From positions 1 through 64,000 of the forward strand of contig NC_089325.1 of assembly GCF_036669915.1 (NCBI RefSeq): 64,000 nt of DNA. Direction: 5' to 3'. The notes under the pieces are model-generated. The model did not search any database. It was given only the letters and a program-made list of their open reading frames with translations, and was not told where the DNA came from. Shown here in pieces: positions 45,105-57,239 of the stretch. The stretch is from Pocillopora verrucosa. Taxonomy: Eukaryota > Cnidaria > Anthozoa > Scleractinia > Pocilloporidae. A program made the translations under genes and the position numbers. Within the stretch, counting starts at the first letter, position 1; each line of letters starts with the position of its first letter.

Positions 45105-47907
45105 TTAAGGTGGTATGATACCTTCAAAAAGGGAAATTTTTTACATTATTTGAAACATTTTTATTAGTCCCTCCAGTGATAACACTCACTGAGAGATATT
45201 GTTTGGCACTGTTGTTGACACCATCTGTTACTATAGCAACAGGACCACGCCCACCAAACCCTCATTTTACAGGCATCACGCCAACAACAATAACTCTATA
45301 ACAAAAAATCCCATGGCTCTGAAATTTTCAGGATGTCTTATGCATAGATGGATCTGTGCAATGAACCTTAAGCATTTTATACAACATGATTATAACCATG
45401 TCAAATAATGAAAAACTTTCACATAAACAAATAATGGGCCCCTTCTGGAAAAAATTTGCCTGCCATTGAATCATCAATTTACCTTTGTACTTTGTTTTAG
45501 GTTTATTGCACAGAAACACCATTCAAGATTTTCTGTGGAAAATTTCATGAAATTATCTTAAATAGTTTTTGAACTGAACATGTTGAGCTACTCGGAGTTC
45601 TATCAAAATGCAGTTTGATGGAAAAATGCATTTACAAGTTGTATTTGGGTTTGAAAACCCTCTGTTCAATCTCTGAGCAAAGGAAGTGTCTTAAAATGCT
45701 CCAGCAGCATAAGTAACACCCTCTGCTTGTTGGTTCTTGTCTTCTTTCTTCTTTCTTTGTCCCCTTAGGACCTTTCTCCTCTTTTTCCTTTCCTCGCTGT
45801 GTTTGTACTCAGCACCACAAATTCGATCCATGTCAAGGTGCCTACACCCCTCTTCTGTGTATTTTCCTGGGGAAATTTTGAGTGCTTTTAGAAGCAGTAG
45901 AACAGTCCTTGCTCCAATATTGAAGTGGCTTATGGCATCAAACAAGCCAAATTCCAGCAAGTCAGCTCCCACGAAAACTTCCTTGGGAATGCGCTCCCAC
46001 ACCATTCCATTTACAGCTTCATTCTGGTTTTGGGTTTTTCCATGGAGGCATTTTTCTAACAAAGAATCTTCACTTAATCTTTGGTATACAGGTTTGACTT
46101 TTGCAATCACAGCATCAGGCAAACCAGGAGAATGTTTAAAACTGTTTCTGTCTCGCTTGAAACCACACCAGCTCGAGGGTCCAGTTGGACAGTGGGTGTG
46201 AAGATCACGCCGTTCACTTGAGGCACAATGGAAGAAACTTGCATGTATTGCCTTTCTCATTCCATTCAAGTCTCCAACATTAGAACGAATAGCAATTCCA
46301 TAGTAGTTCTGAAGTTTATCAATCATGGCATCAGTGAGTTTTCCTTTCCCACCGAGAGCAGGAGTTTCTTTCTTTAGTTTTCTGAGTGCTGTGCCAACTC
46401 GTTTTTGCACATGTCCTATACATTCTTTCTTAGCAATTTGTATTCCATCTGCAGAGTAAACATCCTTGACTCTATTGTAACTTTTGCTGTCACCATCTGA
46501 ATACAAGTCAGTATAACGAAGCTTGTGAGTTGCAACAGACCGTCTAAAAATACGATCTGCACCCTCTGATTCCATGGCTGGGGCAGAGCCCTTATAATTA
46601 GCTTTGCAGTTATTGTGTTCTGCCCTCCATCTATGGTACTCCTCACTGTCTTTATCTAAATGGGAGTGAAGCTGACATTTTTTACAAACTTTAGTGAGAG
46701 GTTCTGCATCCAAAACTTTACCAGTATCAATTGACATGACAATCACGCAACCATTCTGTGAAGAATATCCTCTCTTCTGCCAGGTACCGTCACATGAAAC
46801 GCCACAATTCACTAAATCATCTTCACGAGCATGCTGGGCATCCCTGATTTCTTTTGCTGCACTGGACATACCATCCTTAGCAATAACTTTCACATGTTTA
46901 GCAATCGTTCTTGCATTTTTTTGATATGCCATTGCTGTTGGAGGCGGTGGCATATTCATTAATGAGCAAAATTTCTTCGCTCCACTGTGCCCTCTTCCTA
47001 TCGATCTCATGGAATACACTAAACGCCTATTCGCCTCAAAACTTAAAGTCTGCTTTTTAGATGTCCAAAACTCATGTTTCCAGCCACAACTCTCGCAAAA
47101 GACTCGAAGACTCGAAGCACATCCCTTCCTTTCTAAGTGGTTTTCCGAAAGCACGATGCTGAATTCTCCACAATCAGCACACCTCATGGCAGAAAATGCC
47201 ATGCCGAGTAGCTCCATGTCGACAAACCTGAAGCCCGTTAATGTTGCCTCCTCTTCGTAAGGTTCTTCAACTTTGCCAGGTTTTGATTCCATGGCATCGG
47301 ACTTAAGCAAAAGCTTTTCCGAAGACACAGACTTCTTAGTATGTTGACCGAGGGTGTTCGAACCATGTGCTTCTTCTTTCGCTTCTTTCGTCCTCTTGGC
47401 ATTTTCTTTCGAAGGTTTCGTGAATTGATTTCCCGAAAACTTCCTTTTAGGACGCCTTATTGCACGATGCTTCGGAGGCATGGTTGTTAACGTGAAAAAA
47501 GAACGAGAAACAGGATAAAAAACTCAAAACGTCACGCCACTAGTATTGTTGTGAATTTCGCAACGACAATTTTTCGTGTTTCGCAGGCTCATCAACTACG
47601 ATGGGCTAATCGTTGTTATGTACGGGGTAACAGAGAGTCCCTTGTCACGCAACGATCGTTTTCCGGGCGAAAACAACTATTGGGGGATTGTTTCTTCACT
47701 GTAAACAAGATAAAAACAAACCTGTTGCCCCTGGCAACCAAAGACCTGGTCTCAAAAATGAGTAAATACTGGACAACAAATAACATTTTCATGAAAAATT
47801 AAACTGTGGCGTTAATACCAAGTGAAATACGGACCTTTTCCAGCAATAAAAATTTTTAGGTAAAACTTCGAAATTTTTGCCTTTTTTAAGGTATCATACC
47901 ACCTTAA
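45105..47907 (-). mobile_element. Complete DDE DNA transposon with TTAA target duplication
   Basis: The ends are exact inverted repeats: TTAA then GGTGGTATGATACCTT at 45105-45124, and AAGGTATCATACCACC then TTAA at 47888-47907. The element between the TTAA repeats (45109-47903) is 2,795 bp and holds one intact transposase gene. An unoccupied paralogous copy of the flanks exists at about 51440-51500. A TTAA target is typical of Kolobok and piggyBac. The protein is not piggyBac-like, so I infer a Kolobok-type element. Confidence 0.85.
45691..47481 (-). CDS. Transposase, Mutator-like domain (Kolobok-type), intact
   Basis: 596 residues in one exon, ATG at 47481. A basic N-terminus (KRRPKRK-like, residues 5-35) suggests nuclear import. 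A zinc ribbon follows (CADC at 101-104, CESC at 129-132). The likely catalytic triad is Asp231 in SCDGTWQKRG, Asp329 in LYSDGDSKSY and Glu488 in QNQNEAVN, spaced as in an RNase H-fold DDE transposase. A Cys/His cluster between the two Asp residues (CKKC at 266-269, H283, H289, C292) is a zinc-binding insertion. The fold matches, from memory, the domain catalogued as Mutator-like transposase in many animals. No frameshift or stop is seen and the TIRs are intact, so the copy may be active. Confidence 0.85.
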   Translation of the reverse strand: MPPKHRAIRRPKRKFSGNQFTKPSKENAKRTKEAKEEAHGSNTLGQHTKKSVSSEKLLLKSDAMESKPGKVEEPYEEEATLTGFRFVDMELLGMAFSAMRCADCGEFSIVLSENHLERKGCASSLRVFCESCGWKHEFWTSKKQTLSFEANRRLVYSMRSIGRGHSGAKKFCSLMNMPPPPTAMAYQKNARTIAKHVKVIAKDGMSSAAKEIRDAQHAREDDLVNCGVSCDGTWQKRGYSSQNGCVIVMSIDTGKVLDAEPLTKVCKKCQLHSHLDKDSEEYHRWRAEHNNCKANYKGSAPAMESEGADRIFRRSVATHKLRYTDLYSDGDSKSYNRVKDVYSADGIQIAKKECIGHVQKRVGTALRKLKKETPALGGKGKLTDAMIDKLQNYYGIAIRSNVGDLNGMRKAIHASFFHCASSERRDLHTHCPTGPSSWCGFKRDRNSFKHSPGLPDAVIAKVKPVYQRLSEDSLLEKCLHGKTQNQNEAVNGMVWERIPKEVFVGADLLEFGLFDAISHFNIGARTVLLLLKALKISPGKYTEEGCRHLDMDRICGAEYKHSEERKKRRKVLRGQRKKKEDKNQQAEGVTYAAGAF

Positions 47908-47973
47908 TAGGTTATTATGCTGTGATCTTGGACAAGAATTGTATCAGAAAAACTGCGGAGTAATGTTCACTTT

Positions 47974-50191
47974 CTACCGCAAAACATAGATAACATGCTT
48001 TTTATAACCAGAAACCAACAATTTATTATGTTCAAAAGCAGCGACAGACCAGGAAGATTTAATTCCTACGTTAAACGAGTTAATGAATTTTCCATCTAAA
48101 GAAAATACTTGAAGTCTGTCATTATTAATATTGTCACACACGATTAGGTTGTTAAACGAGTCAATAGTTAGTTTGTTTCCAAAACAAAAGGGTTGTCCTG
48201 AACAAGATTCCTCCTTGCCAATATCATACAGATAAAGTCCTTCGTTGTTGAACACTTTGACATAGTAACATGGGTGATATAAGACAAAAAACTTGTTTTC
48301 ATGATAAACAACAGAAGCCGGGTAATCAGAAGCGTGTGGTCCTTTGAAGGACTGTACTAATCCTGTACCGTCAGGGGAGAGGACCTTCACTGAGTTGTCG
48401 CCCGAGTCACACACGATCATGTGACCATCATCTCTGACAGATGGATCAATCAAATGCTGACTGATGACTTTAATGAAGTCGCCATGTTCAGTGAACAAGA
48501 ACATCTTACTCAATTTAAAACGTTCTCCATGAATGACGATGACTTCATCAGATGTTGTAAATTCCACCGAAAAAGGAAACTTGATTCTCTTAGCATAAGG
48601 CCCCTTGCCTCCTATTGTTCTCAGAAATCTACATTCACGATCAAACAACTGAACTCTACGATTAAGACGTTCTGCTATGGCAATCTTTCCTGTTCTTTCA
48701 TTCACTGCAATGCTATCTGGTTCTCCAAACTGTTCCGGTCCTGTCACATCTGATCTAAATGAATGAATAGCTTTGTACTGATGACCAATCGCCTGAACTC
48801 TCCAGGGACTACCAGTCCATTAACCATAATTGGCCATTAACCTCAACAGAAATGTCACGTAAGCCAACACTCCTTGGCTTGTAACGCACTACGTAGCTTC
48901 CATTCTTACAGTCATCAATTTTCGTTTCCTCCTCTTCTCCTTTTTGAGAGCGGATTATTACGGTCAGTTGGTCTTGTTCATAATACCACTGACTTCCCTT
49001 TGAATCTCGCGTAGTGACTGTAAAGTTATTTTCAGTGCCTGCTTCAGCCTCGACTAAACCTCTTCCTTCTGCCGATGACTGTGAAGGATCCGTGTTAGTC
49101 TCGAATACTTGACCCGGAACCAAGCCTCTAGGAATATTCATAGCTTCCACATTTACACAATAGACTACACGTTGAGGGTTACATATTTCAATATCTGGTG
49201 TGGTTAAAAGTTCCTCGCATCGACCAAGCACAGCATGTCCTGCTTGCAGAATTTCAGGACCGATGCTTCGTTGTACGATACCATCACCATATTCGACAGA
49301 ACTCTTTAGCTGAGCCGCGAGTAACTGGACATTTCCTATTTCTGCTGCGTAATTCCTTTGTTGCGTGACTTTAATTTCTGCCAGCTTAGTTTTTACAGCC
49401 GTTTCATGTTCCTTCGCAACTCGAATAAGTTCTTGCACAACTTTCGTAACCTTCTCTTCAGCGGCGCAGATTTCTTCTTCGCTTTTATTCATGAGTTCAG
49501 TTTGCTCCGATATCTTTGACTCCACGATAACAAGTTTTTCCTTAACTCTGGCAAAGACTTGAGTCATCTGCATCTTTTGTTCTTCGGCAGCCTCCTGTAA
49601 GTCTACTAAAGAATGTTGATTATGACTCACTATACTGCACTTGTGGCAAATACAAACGCTACAGTCTTGACAATAATAATCAAGCGGTTCATTCTCGTGA
49701 TATTTCTTTGCACACATGGCGGGTCTGTGCATTAACTCCTCCACATCTTGCGCTTGCAAGTTTTCGATCAAAACATTGCGATGACCTCTTGTGGCCTTCA
49801 GGCGCTGATGAGCGTCAAAACAATCCTTGCAAAGAAAGTTCTGGCAAACAAAGCAGTAGCAAGTTGCCGTGTTGTTGTCTTCACAACTGCTGCATCTCTG
49901 AGTCTCTTCGCTGCCATCTGTCAGAGCGAGGAGATCCACCAGTCGGTTGAGATGAAAAGATGTGGGAAGGCTGCCAAACGTGTCTCCGTCAGGGATCTGA
50001 AAGCAAGCCTGACAAACTGGACATTTGATCGTCGTTTCTAACTTTATTTTTGCATATCCTGCGTGTTTGTCGATACACCGCAGACAAAATGAGTGTAGAC
50101 ATGGCAGTGTCTTGGGATCTTTGACTGTTTCTAGACACAATGGACACTCGACTTCCTTCTTGAGGCTTGTAAACAGCTGTTGAACATCCAT
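47974..50191 (-). pseudogene. TRIM-NHL copy 2: full domain set split by one frameshift
   Basis: From the ATG at 50191, residues 16-60 are a C3HC4 RING, 100-142 B-box 1 (CSSCEDN), 160-193 B-box 2 (CAKKYHENEP to CHKC), 200-300 coiled coil and about 365-455 a filamin-type domain. The frame then stops at 48809. At the matching point copy 1 reads GCCAACCGCTGACTGG, whereas this copy reads GCCAATTATGGTTAATGGACTGG, a net 7-bp gain near 48815-48830. The NHL repeats continue in another frame from about 48747 to the stop at 47974. The product would be either a truncated TRIM without NHL or nothing. The 3' flank abuts the TTAA transposon. Confidence 0.82.
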
Positions 50192-50259
50192 ATCTAGCTG
50201 ACTAAGTTGAGAACTGGGTGCGGTTGACACGTCACATCGCTAATCATACATAAAAGGAG

Positions 50260-51670
50260 ATCTAGGGGAGGGATCAGTCACCTAATGAGCCCTCACCCTC
50301 TCCACCCTAGGTGTAGCCTCTAAAGTGTTTCAATGTGTTTTTTATTCTGTTTCTAGGGGCGGAGTGATTACTCATTTTTTTAAAGTTTTTCTTTTTGAGA
50401 AATGAAAGCTATGGAATCATTTATTTTTAACGCACACTTGTCGGAATAAGTTCTGTTTCGGCTCCTAAACGAGGAACAGTCATCGTCAACTTCTTGATTA
50501 AACGGCCCCGTTTGCCAACTTACACGTAAGGCTGCAGGTGACAAAATTCGACCACACTCGTACAGGACAATTTCGCACGCACGACCGACGATTCCATGCT
50601 AAAAGTGTTTTATTATTTTAATTATGAAGATGAAGTGAAGAACTGAATTCAGTTTCCACGGAAAGAAATTCAATGAACTTTGCATACGTTTTCGAGTGGC
50701 ATTACCTTACCTCGGTAATCTCGGAAGGTGTGCTTTATCTCCATAATTAAAATGGAGTTGCAATTTGCTGCTTTGTACAGCTAAATTATGAAATATTACT
50801 ACTTTTTCTAATCAACTTTCTGCTTGAAAATTTCTGGATGCTGCTGAGAATTTTCGTTTTGATCATTCCCGTGAGTGAGGTTTAAAGGATTTTCTAATCC
50901 AGTTTAACTTTTCAAGAAGAGTGACTGACCCATAAAGTGTCCTTTGAAAATGCTTACAAGCGGCAATTGCGCCAATCCTCCTTGTTTCTGTGTAGTAATT
51001 TTAACTATGTCTGTAATTTGTACTTAAAAAAATGATGTTAATAATAATAAAATAGAGGTGTGTATAATTATAATAGAATACAATCAAGGGGTATGGGGGT
51101 TGGGCTATTAAGACGGAACTTGGCTTGTGGGAGAGGATTATACGTGAAGGAACATGACGAAATAAATGTTCTGTGTTTTTTTCAAAAAAAAGATTCTAAA
51201 GATGATATCTAGCTATAATACCATGCATTGTGAGTTTGTTTATCTTGTTAATGAATTGATTTTTTTCATCGGTCCGATTAAATCTAATGCCACATTGTTC
51301 CAAAAATTTTAAGATCCGCACGCGTTGTGGACCTACTTTGCCCTGACTGGTGCAAACTTTAACTTCCGACTAGAAGACGTTTTAGCGGAAAAAGAGGGGA
51401 AAAAAAGCTTTTACAAGACTTTTTTGTATTTTAGCGTCAAAATAGTCTGTTTCAAACCTCGCACGGGTTATTATGCAGTGATCTATGGCGAGAAGGATTG
51501 TATAAAAGTGCCACTCCCTAACCCACTGTGTGCATCAGGTAACTGTCGTGTAAACTGAACGAATTCTGACTAAGAAAGAAGGGGATTGCATATTTTTATC
51601 CCATAAGAACAGGAGTGACAATACACCTCGTAACGTAATGCTAAGCTCCGATAGTTAAGTGGGAATAGTA
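50260..51670. repeat. Upstream flank of TRIM copy 2, with unoccupied transposon site
   Basis: Paralogous to 43480-45104 and, beyond about 51480, to 47908-47950 and 40200-40400. At 51445-51490 the text runs GTTTCAAACCTCGCACGGGTTATTATGC without a transposon. At 45090-47925 the same flanks are split by the 2.8-kb element. Confidence 0.7.
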
Positions 51671-51939
51671 TACAAAATGGGAAGAGTTGGTTTCGATAGC
51701 TGCCATACAAAGACTATATACCCACTCGATTGGCGTTTGCTCGTCTTTTAATCTGTATAGAAAGAGAACCTAACGTGTAAAGGCTTATTAACAGAGATTA
51801 AATGAACTTGGCAAGACTCTCTCCTGCTCGTATTGGTTTGACAACAAGAAGAAATACGATCCACGACTAGCACGCCGCCATAGGTCTGCAGAAGGAAAAG
51901 GTAACAAAATATTACATCAGAAATTCTTTGTGCCTGAAT

Positions 51940-52977
51940 CTATTCAATCTCCTCGGTTAAAATTTGTGTTCGCCTTGACGTCAAAGAAGTGTGCAAAACT
52001 AACTTGAAATTGCCCAATAAAGACAGAGTGCGCGAAAAATATGACAAAAAAACAAGAGCGGGAGTCGGTTCTATATCAATGCCTGCATCAGAAAGTTCTC
52101 CTTCGTCACAGCGAGTTTCAGCCGCATTAGAAATGTCACTAGGACTTCTGCCACCTGCACAGATAAAGGACAAACCACAGTCGGAAAACAGGCAATAGTC
52201 ACCTCAAGTAGCAGGTGTAAATAAGATCTAACTTTGGGCTAAGGGATACTTATGTTGGTACTGTAATTTTTTTCAGAGTCGGTCTCTTTACCGTGAATCC
52301 TGTTTTTCACGTTTTTCAAGTTTTGAAAATTTCAGAACATTCGCAATTTCCCAACTTTATTCCACTCATACCACAAAAATACGTCAGGAAAAAGTAAAGG
52401 TTTGATTGTTACTAAATGTGAGAAATTTCAAATTGCTCTGAGGAGATGATGCAGCCGTTCACAACAAGGCATGGAAAACCCTGGTAAGCTCAGAATTTTT
52501 TTTATTTTTTACTACCATTGTTATCATTATCATTCAGTACTATCTTTGTATTTATCATTATTGTTATTATTATTATTTTATTACTACTTTTTTTTTTCAT
52601 TTATCGTTCTAAGCTGAGAATGAATTCGCTACTTCACTTACTTTGTCCGAGGCATCCTCGTGAACGCAATGACCACAGCGTGGTGATACTTGCATCTGAA
52701 ATTTACCATTAAACGAATATCGCAGAGTTTCTATCGTTAGAAAAAAATTGTCATTCAAACAAGAAAATATTATATCACATAAACTAGGTCTCAACTAATC
52801 TGAGACATCATACCTTGCATTTGACCAGTCGTCAGATCTTTTCGCCAAACTGTGTTAAAATGTAGATGAAATGTTAAATTTTTCAAAAAGTTGAGTTTGC
52901 TCAAAATTTTTAGTCACATATATCATCTAACTTTCAACCAGAACAACAAAAACAATGAAAGCTTCATCATCATCATT

Positions 52978-53046
<69 letters not shown>

Positions 53047-53924
53047 TTCAATACCAAAGTAAAATAAACAAATAAACAAACAGGCGCACAAAATTGAAAT
53101 CCAGAATATTATATTTAATTACCTGTCAAGATGAGAAGCTTTTGAACAGGACACGATAAGAATAAATTTGGACACGCCTTTAAACCAGTCTTGAAAATAA
53201 AAAAAGATGTAAAATAAAAACGAATAAAAATGATAGACAAAAGGGGAATGTAGACACCTGCTTTACCCACTAAAGGGTAAAGGGTAGTTCACCAGTTCAC
53301 CCACAAGGGTGGAGACTCTTGATATCTATCAGACACTTCATTCCTTTAGAGGTGTAGAACAAGGGGAAACGATGTATAATCCTAACTTTTAAAATCCATG
53401 ATTCCAGGGTTATAGAAGCGTGTAGCCTTATGAAAGTATACATGACATTTCCATCAGTATTCATGAGGCGAGAAGTGCACGTCCAAGTAATCCTAGATTC
53501 ACCTTCCCAAAACTGATCAGTCTTGGACAAGTCAATCCTCCAAGTAAATCTCTCATCAGCCCTCTAAACGACAAATACCCAAACAATGAAAAAAGATTTA
53601 AAGTTAGTGCCTTGCGTGGAACTCTGGAAGTATGGTGGGCGCTGATCTTTTTGACTCGCGCTACAGACTTCGCCGAAAAGCAGGGACTGCTGTGGGTCTA
53701 TCATATCAGTAAAACGTCTCATTAACAGCAGCTTAAAAGTGCTTTCAACATTTACACACGCAAAGCAGTACTCCTTGTAGCTCCGTTGGTTCTGCTCAAT
53801 GCGATACTTTTTATCGTTTTCTCCAGTCAGACAATTTTTTATTAACAATTCTGTAACTCGATTTATCACTCTCTTTACAGTATTTGAATCATTCCTCTGT
53901 TTGATAAATTGGTGAAAGTGATCT
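51940..53924 (-). CDS. Unassigned spliced gene, exons approximate
   Basis: Several open segments on minus are bounded by good splice sites: about 53600-53924 (acceptor TTATTTAG), 53301-53563 (acceptor GTCGTTTAG, donor GTGAAC or GTGGGT), 53123-53189 (donor GTAATT), 52814-52849 (acceptor AACACAG, donor GTATGA), 52642-52695 (acceptor TTTCAG, donor GTAAGT), and 51940-52154 (acceptor GTGCAG). The first encodes a helical, charged segment beginning HFHQFIKQRND. The second encodes a mixed beta-like stretch around WEGESRITWTC. One frame across the last four reads TVWRKDLTTGQMQ then GRSPSDISNA. A different phase gives an earlier stop at 52139. I could not settle one frame through all exons and recognise no family. 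There may be missing exons upstream. Confidence 0.4.
52964..53046. repeat. (CAT)n microsatellite
   Basis: About 27 trinucleotide units, with two interruptions at the edges. Within an intron of the unassigned minus-strand gene if that model is right. Confidence 0.9.
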
Positions 53925-54124
53925 AAATAAGGTGACAAGAGAGACAAACATTAAGAGCTTACACATTGTAAACGTGGATATTTACAAAAGAATACTTTTT
54001 GGAGGAATGGGGGTCGGGATATTTGAATGCAAATAAGCCTGTGGGTGATTATAAGAGTTAGCACACTGAAATAGGAGGTTTTTAACAACATACGTATCAT
54101 CACCCTTAAATCTATTAGGAAGAG

Positions 54125-54475
54125 GTAGAAAAGAAGAAAGGAGGGGTAAAAGGGAAGGGGGAGGGGTACGATGGAAGGGGGAAGGGATTAAAAGGGAACT
54201 GGAGAGGGGTAAGAGGGAAGGGGGAAGGGACTAAAGGAACTGGAAAGGGGTAAGTGGGAAGGGAGATGGGGTAAAGGGGAACGAGGGAGGGGGTAAGAGG
54301 GAAGGGGGAGTGGTAAAGGGGAATGAGGGAGGGATAAGAGGGAAGAGGGAGGGGTGAAAGGGAATAGGGGAGGGGTAAAGGGAAATGGGGGAGGGGTAAA
54401 AAAGAACAGGGGAGGGGTAAGAGGGAGGGGGGAGGAGGTGAGAGGGACCTGGAGAGAGGTAAAAAGAAAGGGTAA
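54125..54475. repeat. Polypurine G-rich minisatellite, quadruplex candidate
   Basis: Head-to-tail variants of a 15-30 bp unit built from GAGGGGTAAAAGGGAA and GGGAAGGGGGA. Almost every unit has three or four G-runs of three or more on the plus strand, giving very strong strand asymmetry over 350 bp. The minus-strand proline/serine/leucine ORFs here are repeat artefacts. Confidence 0.85.
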
Positions 54476-55163
54476 TTGGATGTCCAGAAAATTCAGCATT
54501 AAAGATAACTTCAATAGAAACAGTCAACAAATAATTAGGCCTCCTTGCAGGCTACCCACTCTCCTTTGAAAATTCTCCTTTTGATTATTTGTGACAAAAA
54601 TTGATTAAAGTTGTCGTGAGAACAGCTTCAAAAAATGAGGCCGTGAATTCTTGAATAAAACAGTTTTAATCACTCGCACACAATGCAGGTACTCTAACTG
54701 TTTAGTCACAGGGAGAGCCGACACAGCCTTGGGGTTAGTGTTTGAAGAGCGTGCTGCATACTAGTAAAAGCAACCAACTACAAGCGGGCCTCTTTGAATG
54801 AGATCTATCAACACCGATGAGGAAAAAATCTTCAAGATTCTTCTTCCAAGATTGCACAATTTTACACTAATTTCAACACCAAATCAAATACTATTTTATT
54901 TACTACTCTGAAAGATAATCACATACAGCTGATAAATGGAGACAAACGCAAAGACGACGAAAGAAAAAATGAATAAACTAAAACAAAATTAGAACAAAGT
55001 TATCTTTAAAATATTTGCAAAGTCCAATTTCCATTCTTTCTTTTTCTTTTTGAGCCCGCGAGAAATATTTCAGCGGCTGTGAAAAAAGGGCCATACCTTA
55101 CAACGAAACAAAGATCACATTGAAAGAATCGCATCAGAATAACTGTTGAGCAATGTTCACTTT

Positions 55164-57159
55164 CTACTGCAAAACATGGATTATGTGCTTTCCATAATCG
55201 CAAACCAACAACTTATTATCTTCAAAAGCAGCGACAAACGAGGGAGATTTAATTTCTTCAATATTAAACGAGTAAACAAATTTTCCATCTAAAGAAAACA
55301 CTTGAAATCTACGATTATTGTTCTTATCACACACGATCAGATTGTTAAACGCGTCAATAGTGAATGCTTTAGAAAAAAGGAATTTTCCTGCACAGAGTTC
55401 CTCCTTGCCAATATCACACAGATAAAGTCCTTCGTTGTTGAACACTTAAACATAGTTATGTGAGTTACATGAGACAAAAAACTTGTCTTCGTGATAAACA
55501 GCAGGAGCCGGGTTACTAAAATCGTGTGGTTCTCTGAAGGACTGTGCTAGTCCTGTACCGTCAGGGGAGAGGACTTTGACTGAGTTGTCGCCCCTGTCAC
55601 ACACGATAAAGTGACCATCATCTCTGACAGATACGGACCGAGGATCAATCAAATGCTGACTGATGACCTTAATAAAGTCGCCATGTTCAGTAAACAATGA
55701 AATCTTACTCCGTTGGAGCAGATCTCGATTTCCTCATATCTCTAACTCTGATCGGAAAAGGAGTCGCCCGAACTATCCAAGGTCTACCAGTCAGCGGTTG
55801 GCCATTTACCTCAACATAAATGCTATATAAGCCAACACTCCTTGGCTTGTAACGCACTACGTAGGTTCCATTCTTACAGTCATTAATTTTGGTTTCTTCC
55901 CCTTCTCCTTTTGGAGAGCAGATTATTACGGTCAGTTGGTCTTGTTCATTATACCACTGATTTCCCTTTGAATCTCGCGTTGTTACTGTAAGGCTAGTTT
56001 CAGTGCCTTCTTCAGCCTTGATTAAACCTCTTCCTTCTGCCGATGACTGTAAAGGATCCGTGTTAGTCTCGAATACTTGACCCGGAACCAAGCCTCTAAC
56101 AGTATTCATAGCTTCCAAATTTACACAATAAACTACACGTTGAGGTTTACATACTTCAATATCCTGTGTGGTTAAAAGTTCCTCGCATCGACCAAGTACA
56201 GCATGTCCTGCTTGCAAAATTTCAGGACCGATGCTTCGTTGTACGATACCTTCGCCACATTCGACAGAACTCTTTAGCTGAGCCGCGAGTAACTGATCAC
56301 TTTCTATTTTTGCTGCGTATATTCTTTGTTGCGTGACTCTAATTTCTGCCAGCTTAGTTTTTACAGCCGTTTCATGTTCCTTCGCAATTCGAATTATTTC
56401 TTGCACAGTTTTCGTAACCTTCTTTTCAGCGGCGCAGATTTCTTCTTCGCTTTGTTTCATCAGTTCAGTTTTCTCCGATATCTTTGACTCCACAGTAACA
56501 AGTTTTTCCTTAACTCTGGCAAAGACTTGCGTCATTTGCATCTTTTGTTCTTCGGCAGCCTCCTGTAAGTCTACTAAAGTATGTCGATTATGACTTACTA
56601 TACTGCACTTGTGGCAAATACAAACGCTACAGTCTTGGCAATAATAATCAAGCGGTTCATTCTCGTGATATTTCTTTGTACACATGGCGGGTCTGTACAT
56701 CAAGTCCTCCACATCTTGCGCTTGCAAGTTTTCGATCAAAACATTGTGATGACCTCTCGTGGCCCTCAGGCGCTGATGAGCATCAAAACAATCCTTGCAA
56801 AGAAAGTTCTGGCAAACAAAGCAGTAGCAAGTTGCCGTGTTGTTTTCTTCACAACTGCTGCATCTTTGAGCCTCTTGGCTGACATCTCTCAAAGCAAGGA
56901 GATCCACCAATCGGTTGAGATGAAAAGATGTGGGAAGGCTGCCAAACGTGTCTCCTTCGGGGATCTGAAAGCAAGCTTGACAAACTGGACATTTGATCGT
57001 CGTTTCTAACTTTCTCTTTGCATATCCTGCGTGCTTGTCGATACACTGCAGACAGAATGAGTGTAGACATGGCAGTGTCTTGGGATCTTTGACTGTTTCT
57101 AGACACAGCGGACACTCGGCTTCCTTCTTGAGATTTGTAAACAGTTGTTGCACATCCAT
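55164..57159 (-). pseudogene. TRIM-NHL copy 3: NHL region deleted and interrupted
   Basis: From the ATG at 57159 (an in-frame ATG also lies at 57219), RING, two B-boxes, coiled coil and filamin domain are intact and highly similar to copy 2. After VEVNGQPLTG the frame runs into a short unrelated tail and stops at 55705. About 230 bp present in copy 1, covering the first NHL blades, is missing. NHL sequence resumes around MFTEHGDFIKV in another frame (55446-55697). The codon that is ACA (Thr) in copy 1 is TAA here near 55446. The last blades are open from 55445 to 55164. At least two independent lesions, so a full-length TRIM-NHL cannot be made; a truncated RING to filamin protein remains possible. 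Confidence 0.82.
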
Positions 57160-57239
57160 ATCTAGCTGAATAAGTTGAGAGCTGGGTGCAGTTGACACAT
57201 CACATTGCTTATCATGCATAAAATGAGACTTAGCGGAGG

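Noticed and set aside
52964-53046. Regularly spaced CAT repeats as a possible CRISPR-like array
   Set aside because: A plain trinucleotide microsatellite without spacers, in an animal genome.
54188-54530. Pro/Ser/Leu-rich minus-strand ORFs
   Set aside because: They are translations of the polypurine minisatellite complement. Repetition of the unit explains them.
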